From: an uncultured Pseudomonadota bacterium
GTDB lineage: Bacteria > Myxococcota_A > UBA9042 > CAIXZC01
Direction: 5' to 3'
Length of the DNA stretch: 5,400 bases
NCBI GenBank assembly: GCA_937876385.1
Contig: CALFHQ010000846.1
Coordinates: 1-5,400, forward strand
Made by a program: the position numbers and the translations under genes. Positions 1-5,400 of this stretch are shown here, piece by piece (position 1 is the first letter of the stretch; each line of letters starts with the position of its first letter). Below the pieces are notes generated by a model, which worked only from the letters and a program-made list of their open reading frames with translations, did not search any database and was not told the origin of the DNA.

Positions 1-14
1 ACTGCACCGAGTAC

Positions 15-710
15 ATGCTGCGAATGTCCTTGTCTGCCACGCAGACCAACGAAACAACCTCTTGCCGCCCCTGTCCGTCTTCTGCGTCCCTGACATCCTA
101 CGACAACGGGAGCCTGTCCTACTCGGAAGCCAGGAAGGTTGCCATGCACGTCTGTACGTGCCCTTCGTGTACCAAGAAGTTGGCCGTGATCCATGCGAAA
201 CGACTGGAAGTCCGTGAGAGCAGCGCCGCTTCGCCGATGCTACGGGCCCTTCAGGCAGCAGACACCTGGTTTGGCGGCCTCCGAATGCTTCAAGTGGCCC
301 AGATGGGGGTCGCTGTGCTTCTGGTGACCGTTCTTACCGGTTATGTCGTCCAGCGATTCATTGCCACTACCCCCCACCCGACCACCAGCCACGAAAGCTG
401 GGGCACCGGGTCGCCAGCGCCGACAGCTCACGATGGGAGCGGGGCCTCTGGCAATGCGATCCCCCGCGGGGGGTGGATCGTGAAAGAGCGGGGCTGGGAT
501 ATCAGGGGGACGAACCAGGGAGATTGTGTCAGCGATACTACAACGGACGAGGAATTGTTGTTGGATGCGATTCCACAAGAAGAGGCCGTCGACCCGTCTG
601 GGAAGACAATCGAAGACAAAGTACAGTCTGCAGACAAGGACGAGCCATCGCCCACTGGGGCGACCGACCCGGTGCCGGAGAGCAACTCGGAAAACGGCAA
701 CGACCATTAG
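15..710 (+). CDS. Membrane-bound zinc-finger anti-sigma-factor-like protein
   Basis: This 231-residue protein probably holds an ECF-type sigma factor inactive at the inner membrane. The N-terminal 60 residues show a zf-HC2/ZAS-like pattern: C17/C20, then the SYDNGSLSYSEAR stretch, then H45-x3-C49-x2-C52, the typical H-x3-C-x2-C zinc site of anti-sigma domains. A single hydrophobic helix follows at about 96-115. The remaining 116 residues are low-complexity, Pro/Ser/Thr/Gly-rich and then acidic, with no recognised domain. The expected topology is zinc finger in the cytoplasm and tail outside. The start is uncertain: no good Shine-Dalgarno precedes ATG 15 or ATG 24, and the frame stays open to the window edge, so the gene may begin further left, perhaps overlapping a sigma gene. 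It lies 14 bases upstream of the caspase-like gene, so the two are probably co-transcribed. The fold assignment rests on the metal-ligand pattern and layout. The sigma partner is inferred, not seen. Confidence 0.72.
   Translation: MLRMSLSATQTNETTSCRPCPSSASLTSYDNGSLSYSEARKVAMHVCTCPSCTKKLAVIHAKRLEVRESSAASPMLRALQAADTWFGGLRMLQVAQMGVAVLLVTVLTGYVVQRFIATTPHPTTSHESWGTGSPAPTAHDGSGASGNAIPRGGWIVKERGWDIRGTNQGDCVSDTTTDEELLLDAIPQEEAVDPSGKTIEDKVQSADKDEPSPTGATDPVPESNSENGNDH
457..480. repeat. GC-rich inverted repeat inside the anti-sigma-like gene
   Basis: CGATCC (457-462) is perfectly complementary to GGATCG (475-480). The stem continues inward with CCC (463-465) against GGG (471-473), leaving T474 bulged and a five-base loop. 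That makes a stem of nine pairs. No T-run follows, so it is not an intrinsic terminator. It lies in codons of the low-complexity tail, about 245 bases before the caspase-like gene. It may be chance in a G/C-tract-rich stretch or an RNA structure affecting the mRNA. Confidence 0.4.
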
Positions 711-712
711 CC

Positions 713-722
713 AGGGGGGGGG
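713..722 (+). promoter_or_regulatory. Ribosome binding site made of AG9, caspase-like gene
   Basis: A single A followed by nine G residues fills most of the 14-base gap between the anti-sigma-like stop (710) and ATG 725. Its AGGGG part lies seven bases from the start codon, a normal spacing. This supports ATG 725 as the true start, although the reading frame is open further upstream. The G9 homopolymer is unusual for a ribosome binding site and is prone to slippage, which would change spacing but not the reading frame. Confidence 0.65.
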
Positions 723-724
723 AA

Positions 725-2620
725 ATGGATGTTTCAACGAATAGAGGCTGGATCGGTTTGCTTGCCGTGGTGGTTGTCTCGGCAGCCCTTCTTGGAGGGT
801 TGGCCCTGGTCGACCACCTCTTTCCTAAGACATCAGGAGTCGAGTGCCCGTCAAGTTGTAACGAAGTAGCTGAGAAAGGAAGACTGAGGGCGTTCAACCA
901 ACTGGCTGGTGAAGAACTGAATGGTCCGGCATGGCTCCAATCGTTGGGTGAACAGGTGGCCAGCAAGAAACAGGAGGCAAAACGGACCGCCTACGCCCGC
1001 TCCCGCCCCATATACACTCCAAGAGACCTGCCGACAGAAAAGGAAACGGACCTCCTGGCTGAGTTGAACCGTGCCCTGGCAACCAAAACCCAGTGCCTCC
1101 GAGAGCCGAGTTCCTCTCCAGGCCAATCCTTCCTGTTGTGCAATCCTGAGCGAGTTCAATTTGGGCTTGCTCCCGAAGAAGCACTCCTTGATTCGGAACG
1201 CAAGATGCAGACAACCGGGGTTCGTCCAGTCGCTGTGCGCGGAGACGGCTTTCTGTTGTTTGGCAAGCCCGGCCGAGTCATCGATGGTGAGTTGGAGATC
1301 GTGGCTCGAGTGCCCCGTAAATCCAGTTGGTCGTCGCATAGCAAAGCAGAACCTTCCCGCGGTGGGTACGGCATCCTGTTTCGATCGGCGGGGGACACAA
1401 AACAGAACATGACCCGTGCCTACGGAATTCAGCACGACATTGGCTCGCTGTTCCGAGTCATCGCCAAAATAATGCCCCAGGACACCACCATCGGCCGCCC
1501 GGTGTATATGCCCCCTTTCTCGTTGGAGCGTGAGCACATACCGACCCTCCAGGAAGTCCAGAAAAATGGCGTGGGATTCGATCTCATGCGTTACGTTGTC
1601 ACCTTCGACCGCTGGCACGTCCGGGTCCAGGGACAACTCCTTGGCAAAAATGGTCCTGGTCCATTGGTACTCATGAACGATGTGATCGACTTGACATACA
1701 CCGACAGCGGTTTCGTGGGTTTGCGGGTTTGGCTCGATTCTGAAGTGATCATCTCCAAATTCGAATACAGTCCCATCAAGAAGGAAGAGCCTTTGGCCAA
1801 CGACGACATTGCTCAGACTTGGATTGTCTCCGTAGGGGTCGGGAAACACCAATTCTACTCGGGCATCTCCACGGAACTCCCGTGCGCTGCCGACGGCGCA
1901 ATCAGGTTTGCGGAGGAGCTGGGACGCAGTCTGAAGATCCCAAAAGACCACCGACTCGTTATCACCAATGCCAACGCCACCAAAGCCAATGTCGTTGGGA
2001 GCATCGAGAAATTCCTCGCCCAAGCCAGCTACGAAGACACCGTCCTCTTCTATTTCGGAGGACACATTGGAGCAGAGAGCCGTGCCAGTCAGGACGCAAT
2101 GGGCTACCCCGTGGAACAGTACATGCTGGTCTACGACACAGTTGCATCTGCCGTGTCGGATTCTGCCATCAGTCTGGCAGAGGTGCTCTCCAGTTTGAGA
2201 CTGCTTTCCGCTGAGAAGATCGTGGTGGTTCTTGATGGCTGTCACTCCGCTCCACAGGTATTCGACACCGAGGGTTGGGCGCCGATGCGCACCGACGCGA
2301 TGAGAGCTTGGCTCCTTCAGGACTCTCGCCTGATTGTGCTCACCGCTTCCACCGGCAATGAGGTCGCTTTGGAACTGGCGAGGTCCGAAAAGAGATGCGA
2401 GGAAGGCGACGGGGGGGTGTACACCAACGCACTCATCTCAAGTCTCGACGACATGAAGACAACACTCGCCAAGAATGATTGCTTTCCCGTGCGCCAGTGG
2501 CATCTGACCGCTCGACAGCATCTGTTTGGCCGGTACGGGGAGATCCAGCACCCCACCATTACATACGGAACCAACGGCGCTTTCGGGTTGGAGTTGTGCA
2601 AGGACACCGAGGTGCCGTGA
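725..2620 (+). CDS. Membrane-anchored caspase-like (peptidase C14) protein with beta-sandwich domain
   Basis: This 631-residue protein is probably a cysteine protease tethered to the membrane. Residues 9-29 form one hydrophobic helix after a short N-terminus with one Arg, without a clear cleavage site, which suggests a signal anchor with the body outside the cytoplasm. Residues 30-165 are polar, with C41/C45 and no recognised domain. Residues about 166-348 look like a LamG/DUF1080-type jelly roll, with alternating strands ending in GFVGLRVWLDSEV and SKFEY. This is a weak, pattern-level call. From W366 the caspase-like fold begins (IVSVGVGKH), followed by the His motif FYFGGHIG (H447, where families usually have SGHG) and the Cys motif VVLDGCHSA (C506). 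GGVYTNALISSL near 563-574 matches the p10-like region after the Cys. Both dyad residues are present, so activity is plausible. ATG 725 is preferred because a G-rich ribosome binding site precedes it and a membrane anchor follows at once. Substrate and processing are unknown. Confidence 0.85.
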   Translation: MDVSTNRGWIGLLAVVVVSAALLGGLALVDHLFPKTSGVECPSSCNEVAEKGRLRAFNQLAGEELNGPAWLQSLGEQVASKKQEAKRTAYARSRPIYTPRDLPTEKETDLLAELNRALATKTQCLREPSSSPGQSFLLCNPERVQFGLAPEEALLDSERKMQTTGVRPVAVRGDGFLLFGKPGRVIDGELEIVARVPRKSSWSSHSKAEPSRGGYGILFRSAGDTKQNMTRAYGIQHDIGSLFRVIAKIMPQDTTIGRPVYMPPFSLEREHIPTLQEVQKNGVGFDLMRYVVTFDRWHVRVQGQLLGKNGPGPLVLMNDVIDLTYTDSGFVGLRVWLDSEVIISKFEYSPIKKEEPLANDDIAQTWIVSVGVGKHQFYSGISTELPCAADGAIRFAEELGRSLKIPKDHRLVITNANATKANVVGSIEKFLAQASYEDTVLFYFGGHIGAESRASQDAMGYPVEQYMLVYDTVASAVSDSAISLAEVLSSLRLLSAEKIVVVLDGCHSAPQVFDTEGWAPMRTDAMRAWLLQDSRLIVLTASTGNEVALELARSEKRCEEGDGGVYTNALISSLDDMKTTLAKNDCFPVRQWHLTARQHLFGRYGEIQHPTITYGTNGAFGLELCKDTEVP

Positions 2621-2745
2621 ACCGCTCTGCCCGGAAGAGGACAGCGCTCCGGCCCTGACGGTCTTGATGGCAGGGTGGGAGCCGTTCTGGTCGGATTCAA
2701 AGTGGAACAATACGAAGCGGTTTTTGGGGCCTGAACCCGTGAAGA
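2621..2745. other. Convergent intergenic gap
   Basis: This 125-base gap separates the ends of two converging genes. It holds no credible gene. A five-pair inverted repeat (CCCTG 2653-2657 with CAGGG 2671-2675, 13-base loop) and a T5 run (2721-2725) are present but are not arranged as a terminator on either strand. The ten bases TCTTGATGGC at 2662-2671 recur at 2769-2778 within the end of the neighbouring dehydrogenase gene. Confidence 0.6.
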
Positions 2746-3948
2746 TCAGTGGGGATGTTCCAGGACAATCTTGATGGCGTGAGATTCCTTCTTGTTCAAG
2801 AAGGCCTTGGCGCCGTCCTTCCACCGAGATACTGGAAATCGATGGGTGATGATTCGGGCCGGATCCACGGCGCCGTCCAGAAGGGCTTGCGCGGCGTGCT
2901 CGAAGGAGTGCCGCCCGTCCGCTTCCGCTCCATGGCAGTTGATCCCTTTGAGAGTCACCTCTTGTGCCCAAACAGGCGAATAGTCCACTTTCCCAGGCTT
3001 GAAGTTGATCCCGATTAAAGCGACGGTGCCCCCGCTTCTGGTCCATCGCAAGGAGTTGTGAAGGGTCTGGTCGTTTCCAACCGTGTCGTACACCACGTCG
3101 AATCCACCCAATAGAATTTCGTTGCCCAGAGAACCTCGAATGTATCGTCCGCCACTGGCTGTGGCCATGGCCTCGTACGTTCCGCTGCGACCCTCCAACA
3201 CGACGGCACCCAGCTCCCTGGCCACCTCTCCTTGGAAGGAGTGTCTGGCGAGACAGAAGATGTTCGCTTCGGGGTAGCGGTATCTAAGCGCAGCCACAGT
3301 CAGAAGACCGATGGTCCCGGCACCAACCACGAGGACCTTGGAGCCTTTTGGAGGGGGAGCCGCTAAGACGCCGTGCATTGCGCTGGCCATGGGCTCCAGG
3401 AGCAAAGCAGCATCGTCGCTTAAGGCTTGGGGAATCAGGAAAGGTTGGGTCTTGTGCATCACCATGTAGGGAGCAAATCCCCCGCCCACATCTCGAATGG
3501 GAAGGCGCTTTCTTCCCACGTTCTCGCACAGCATCGTGGCGCCAGCGGCACAAGGAGCGCAGGGAGGGTCAATCTCCAACTGCAAGCACGAGGGCCAATC
3601 CAACTTCATGGCGATTCTGTCTCCGGGAACGACCCCTTCAACATCTGCCCCGACATCCAGAACCTCTCCCACCAGCTCGTGGCCCAGGAATTTGCGTTCA
3701 ATTCCCGGAACGGCCGCGGAGAACACCTTTGGATCCATCTCCATGAACATGAAGTGGATGTCAGTGCCGCACAGTCCGCACGCACGGTTCTTGACCTTCA
3801 GCCATCGTGAGTTGGGCAACCGAGGCACGGGCACCTCTCCATATTGCAGGGCCGAGATTGGGTTCAGTGATGCCCAGCGGCTGACCAACGAGGTGGCCTT
3901 CTGGAGGGCAATTCTCGGGAGGCTGTTGTCAAAGTAGAGGGTCTTCAT
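2746..3948 (-). CDS. Zinc-dependent MDR alcohol/threonine dehydrogenase-like oxidoreductase
   Basis: This 400-residue cytosolic oxidoreductase of the medium-chain dehydrogenase superfamily (Tdh/alcohol dehydrogenase type) should oxidise an alcohol, or reduce the carbonyl, with a nicotinamide cofactor. The catalytic zinc ligands are recognisable: C60 in CGLCGTD, H90-E91 in GHE, and E185 in LLLEPMASAMH. The structural-zinc loop has C130, C133 and C141, but the position of the first Cys is D127 (C121 lies nearby). The Rossmann motif is VVGAGTIG (G209, G211, G214). After the second strand comes CLARHSF, with R235 where NAD enzymes usually have Asp, which hints at NADP. It is longer than the usual 340-380 residues because of about 30 extra N-terminal residues. 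ATG 3948 is chosen because it overlaps the upstream stop as ATGA and has GGAAAG just before it. The frame is open upstream to 4161, but that part is antiparallel-free overlap with the aminotransferase-like gene and is unlikely to be coding. The substrate is unknown. Confidence 0.9.
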   Translation of the reverse strand: MKTLYFDNSLPRIALQKATSLVSRWASLNPISALQYGEVPVPRLPNSRWLKVKNRACGLCGTDIHFMFMEMDPKVFSAAVPGIERKFLGHELVGEVLDVGADVEGVVPGDRIAMKLDWPSCLQLEIDPPCAPCAAGATMLCENVGRKRLPIRDVGGGFAPYMVMHKTQPFLIPQALSDDAALLLEPMASAMHGVLAAPPPKGSKVLVVGAGTIGLLTVAALRYRYPEANIFCLARHSFQGEVARELGAVVLEGRSGTYEAMATASGGRYIRGSLGNEILLGGFDVVYDTVGNDQTLHNSLRWTRSGGTVALIGINFKPGKVDYSPVWAQEVTLKGINCHGAEADGRHSFEHAAQALLDGAVDPARIITHRFPVSRWKDGAKAFLNKKESHAIKIVLEHPH

Positions 3949-5195
3949 TTGCTTTCCGTCGTCAGTTCGTCCAGTGCGTCCTTCACCACCGAAATCAGCT
4001 TTTGAGTCCTCTTTGTGCCAAGGGTCAAAGGAGGCCTCAACACCACCGCATCCTCTGCCAGCTCTCCGGGCGCTGCCAGGACACCGCGCTGGGACAATCC
4101 TCGACACAAGCGGAGGGCCTCCTCCCTGCTGGATAGCCGCAAAGAGATCAGGGCACCGCATCCCGACACGCCAAGCAGTGGGGAGGATTTCTCTTTGACG
4201 GACTCTTCGAGGGAGGCCAGCAGAGTGTCCCCCAACTTCCGAGCCTCGTCCCAGGGCTTTAGCTCCTCGTACAGTTTCAACGCGCCCAGCGCCACTCGAC
4301 AGCCGACGTCGGACCCCCCGAAGGTGGAGAGGTGGATCATCGGGTGCTTGTTCATGAAGCGATTGACTTCCTGAGTCAGCAAGGTTGCGGCAATGGGGAA
4401 CATGCCCCCTCCGAGGGCTTCTCCCAGCACCAGGATGTCCGGAGTCAAACCGGCCTCCATGAATGCGAACCGATGACCGGTGCGCCCAAACCCGGTTTGA
4501 GTCTCATCCACCACAAAGAGGGTTCCGTGCTTTCTGCATAGGGTCTCCACGGTACGAAGGAACCCGCTTTGATGTTGGCGGCAGTGGTTTTCCACTTGAA
4601 TCGACTCCACCACAACCGCTGCCACGTCCCCTCGCTCAATGCGCAGCGACATCGAGGTCTCGTCTTCGAACGGAAGGATCTCCACGTCGGGGATCAGGGG
4701 GCCAAATTGGAACTTGTCCTTACGACTGGAGAGGGTCAAAGAAAAACCCGTTTCTCCATGCCAGCCCCCTTCCTCGGTTACCAGCACCGACCGTTCGGTT
4801 GCTCCTCTGGCTATCTTGCAAGCTGCGTCCAGGGCTTCTCCCCGGGTAACGGCAAAAATGGCGCAATCGAGATGCCCCGGAACAAAGTCAGCCAACGCTT
4901 CGCCCAATTCAGCCTTCTCCTTCGAGATCATCGGGAAATTCCCCTGGTCCGTTTCGCTGGCTGCCTTCTTGAGCTCTTGTGCGAGGGTGGCGTTGCGGCG
5001 ACCCAGATTGAGCACACCAAAGGCACTCACACAATCGAGATAGTCCTCTCCTGCGTGGTTGCGAAGGATGTCTCCAGAGCGTTCTCCTTCAAGAAAATCC
5101 CAGCCTCGAGACTCGATGGTGTCGATGGCACCCGATCCAAACAACCGGATGGCTTCCTGCTTTATCGGCGAGGAGCGATTTGAGCGACGTTTCAT
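3945..5195 (-). CDS. Class-III aminotransferase-fold protein lacking the PLP lysine
   Basis: This 416-residue protein has the length and motif order of class-III aminotransferases (acetylornithine/GABA/glutamate-1-semialdehyde group). Visible motifs are the N-terminal YLDCVSAFGVLNLG, the WHG aromatic-His element (W145-H146), VVVESIQ with E197, DETQTGFGRTG with D230 (the Asp that contacts the pyridine nitrogen), STFGGSD with T291, and R387 in VVLRPPL. Two key sites are changed. The LGKALGGG motif reads LGEALGGG, so Glu259 replaces the lysine that forms the Schiff base. The phosphate-binding SG[ST]EA reads TRGEA (117-121). The Glu codon is GAA and the surrounding residues are well kept, so this looks like a selected variant rather than decay. 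Ordinary transamination is therefore doubtful. The stop overlaps the dehydrogenase start (ATGA at 3948-3945), and its own start overlaps the stop of the upstream gene, so it is translationally coupled on both sides. ATG 5195 has a G7 ribosome binding site seven bases away. Confidence 0.88.
   Translation of the reverse strand: MKRRSNRSSPIKQEAIRLFGSGAIDTIESRGWDFLEGERSGDILRNHAGEDYLDCVSAFGVLNLGRRNATLAQELKKAASETDQGNFPMISKEKAELGEALADFVPGHLDCAIFAVTRGEALDAACKIARGATERSVLVTEEGGWHGETGFSLTLSSRKDKFQFGPLIPDVEILPFEDETSMSLRIERGDVAAVVVESIQVENHCRQHQSGFLRTVETLCRKHGTLFVVDETQTGFGRTGHRFAFMEAGLTPDILVLGEALGGGMFPIAATLLTQEVNRFMNKHPMIHLSTFGGSDVGCRVALGALKLYEELKPWDEARKLGDTLLASLEESVKEKSSPLLGVSGCGALISLRLSSREEALRLCRGLSQRGVLAAPGELAEDAVVLRPPLTLGTKRTQKLISVVKDALDELTTESK
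3952..3957 (-). promoter_or_regulatory. Ribosome binding site of the dehydrogenase gene
   Basis: On the minus strand GGAAAG lies three bases before ATG 3948, inside the last codons of the aminotransferase-like gene. The spacing is short, so initiation probably depends on coupling through the ATGA overlap. It helps decide this start over the upstream open frame. Confidence 0.45.
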
Positions 5196-5400
5196 CGGTT
5201 TTCCCCCCCAAATCGATTCAGAAGTTTCGTCAAGGCGTTTTCGGCGCTACGAAGGCCACCGAACAGTCGGGTCTGAACCCCCTCATTGTTCAAGAGGTCC
5301 TTTAGTGCTGGAATCTTGGCCGCAAGCAACGCGACTGGAAGCAGCAGATCCATGTCCCGTGCGGCTCGCTGGATGGCCACCACCAGAGCGTCCATCTCGG
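5192..5400 (-). CDS. Unidentified protein, C-terminal end only
   Basis: The last roughly 68 codons of a minus-strand gene run off the right edge of the window. I do not recognise it. The visible part is helical in character, with a hydrophobic stretch (LLLPVALLAAKIPALKDLL) followed by amphipathic, basic and polar sequence ending in RFGGENR. An ATG at 5395 could in principle start a 67-residue protein, but the frame is open beyond it, so a longer gene is more likely. Its TGA (5194-5192) overlaps the start of the aminotransferase-like gene as ATGA, making it the upstream member of the operon. A G7 run (5209-5203) encodes its Gly-Gly near the end and doubles as the ribosome binding site of the next gene. 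Confidence 0.6.
   Translation of the reverse strand, partial: EMDALVVAIQRAARDMDLLLPVALLAAKIPALKDLLNNEGVQTRLFGGLRSAENALTKLLNRFGGENR
5203..5209 (-). promoter_or_regulatory. G7 ribosome binding site of the aminotransferase-like gene
   Basis: Seven G residues on the minus strand stand seven bases before ATG 5195, a normal Shine-Dalgarno distance. The tract is also coding for the preceding gene, so slippage here would alter that gene's last few residues and the spacing for the next start. Confidence 0.55.

Noticed and set aside
1..90. 3' end of a sigma factor in another frame at the left edge
   Set aside because: Neither of the other plus frames gives a sequence resembling the sigma region-4 C-terminus in the few codons visible.
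473..724. Upstream extension of the caspase-like reading frame
   Set aside because: It overlaps the anti-sigma-like gene, has no domain character, and a ribosome binding site plus anchor helix favour ATG 725.
851..2245. Long minus-strand open frame (464 codons) opposite the caspase-like gene
   Set aside because: It lies antisense to a gene with clear caspase motifs, shows no recognisable domain, and is expected from the G/C-biased codon use.
2653..2725. Terminator in the convergent gap
   Set aside because: The CCCTG/CAGGG stem is only five pairs with a 13-base loop, and the T5 run is too far away to form an intrinsic terminator.
2438..3046. Minus-strand open frame of 202 codons across the convergent gap
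   Set aside because: It overlaps two supported genes in other frames and has no recognisable domain.
3949..4161. Upstream extension of the dehydrogenase frame
   Set aside because: It overlaps the 3' end of the aminotransferase-like gene, and the ATGA junction with GGAAAG marks ATG 3948 as the start.
4569..5183. Plus-strand open frame of 204 codons opposite the aminotransferase-like gene
   Set aside because: It is antisense to a well-supported gene, with no motifs of its own.

Overview
The window comes from a GC-rich bacterial genome with dense coding and a G/C-biased third codon position. The phylum cannot be fixed from the sequence. Membrane-bound anti-sigma-like proteins and caspase-like proteases paired with jelly-roll domains suggest a bacterium with elaborate signalling (Myxococcota-, Planctomycetota- or Acidobacteriota-like), but this is inference. 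No tRNA, rRNA, CRISPR array or insertion sequence is visible.

Left half, plus strand (1-2620): a two-gene unit. The first gene encodes a single-pass membrane protein with a zinc-finger (zf-HC2/ZAS-like) anti-sigma signature and a long acidic tail. Fourteen bases later comes a membrane-anchored protein of 631 residues. It has an N-terminal anchor helix, a probable LamG/DUF1080-like beta-sandwich and a C-terminal caspase-like (peptidase C14 / metacaspase-type) domain with a recognisable His-Cys dyad (H447, C506). An ECF sigma factor would be expected just left of the window. The unit looks like a regulated protease or stress-response module.

Middle (2621-2745): a short convergent gap with no gene and no convincing terminator.

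Right half, minus strand (5400 down to 2746): a tightly coupled operon read right to left. It holds the 3' end of an unidentified helical protein, a class-III aminotransferase-fold protein, and a zinc-dependent MDR dehydrogenase of the alcohol/threonine dehydrogenase type. Both junctions are ATGA overlaps, so the three products are probably made together. The aminotransferase homologue has Glu259 where the PLP-binding lysine belongs, and its phosphate-binding SG[ST] motif is altered, although the rest of the fold signature is intact. This is the oddest single observation in the window. It suggests either a non-PLP role or unusual chemistry partnered with the dehydrogenase.

The two halves face each other and there is no sign that they form one system.
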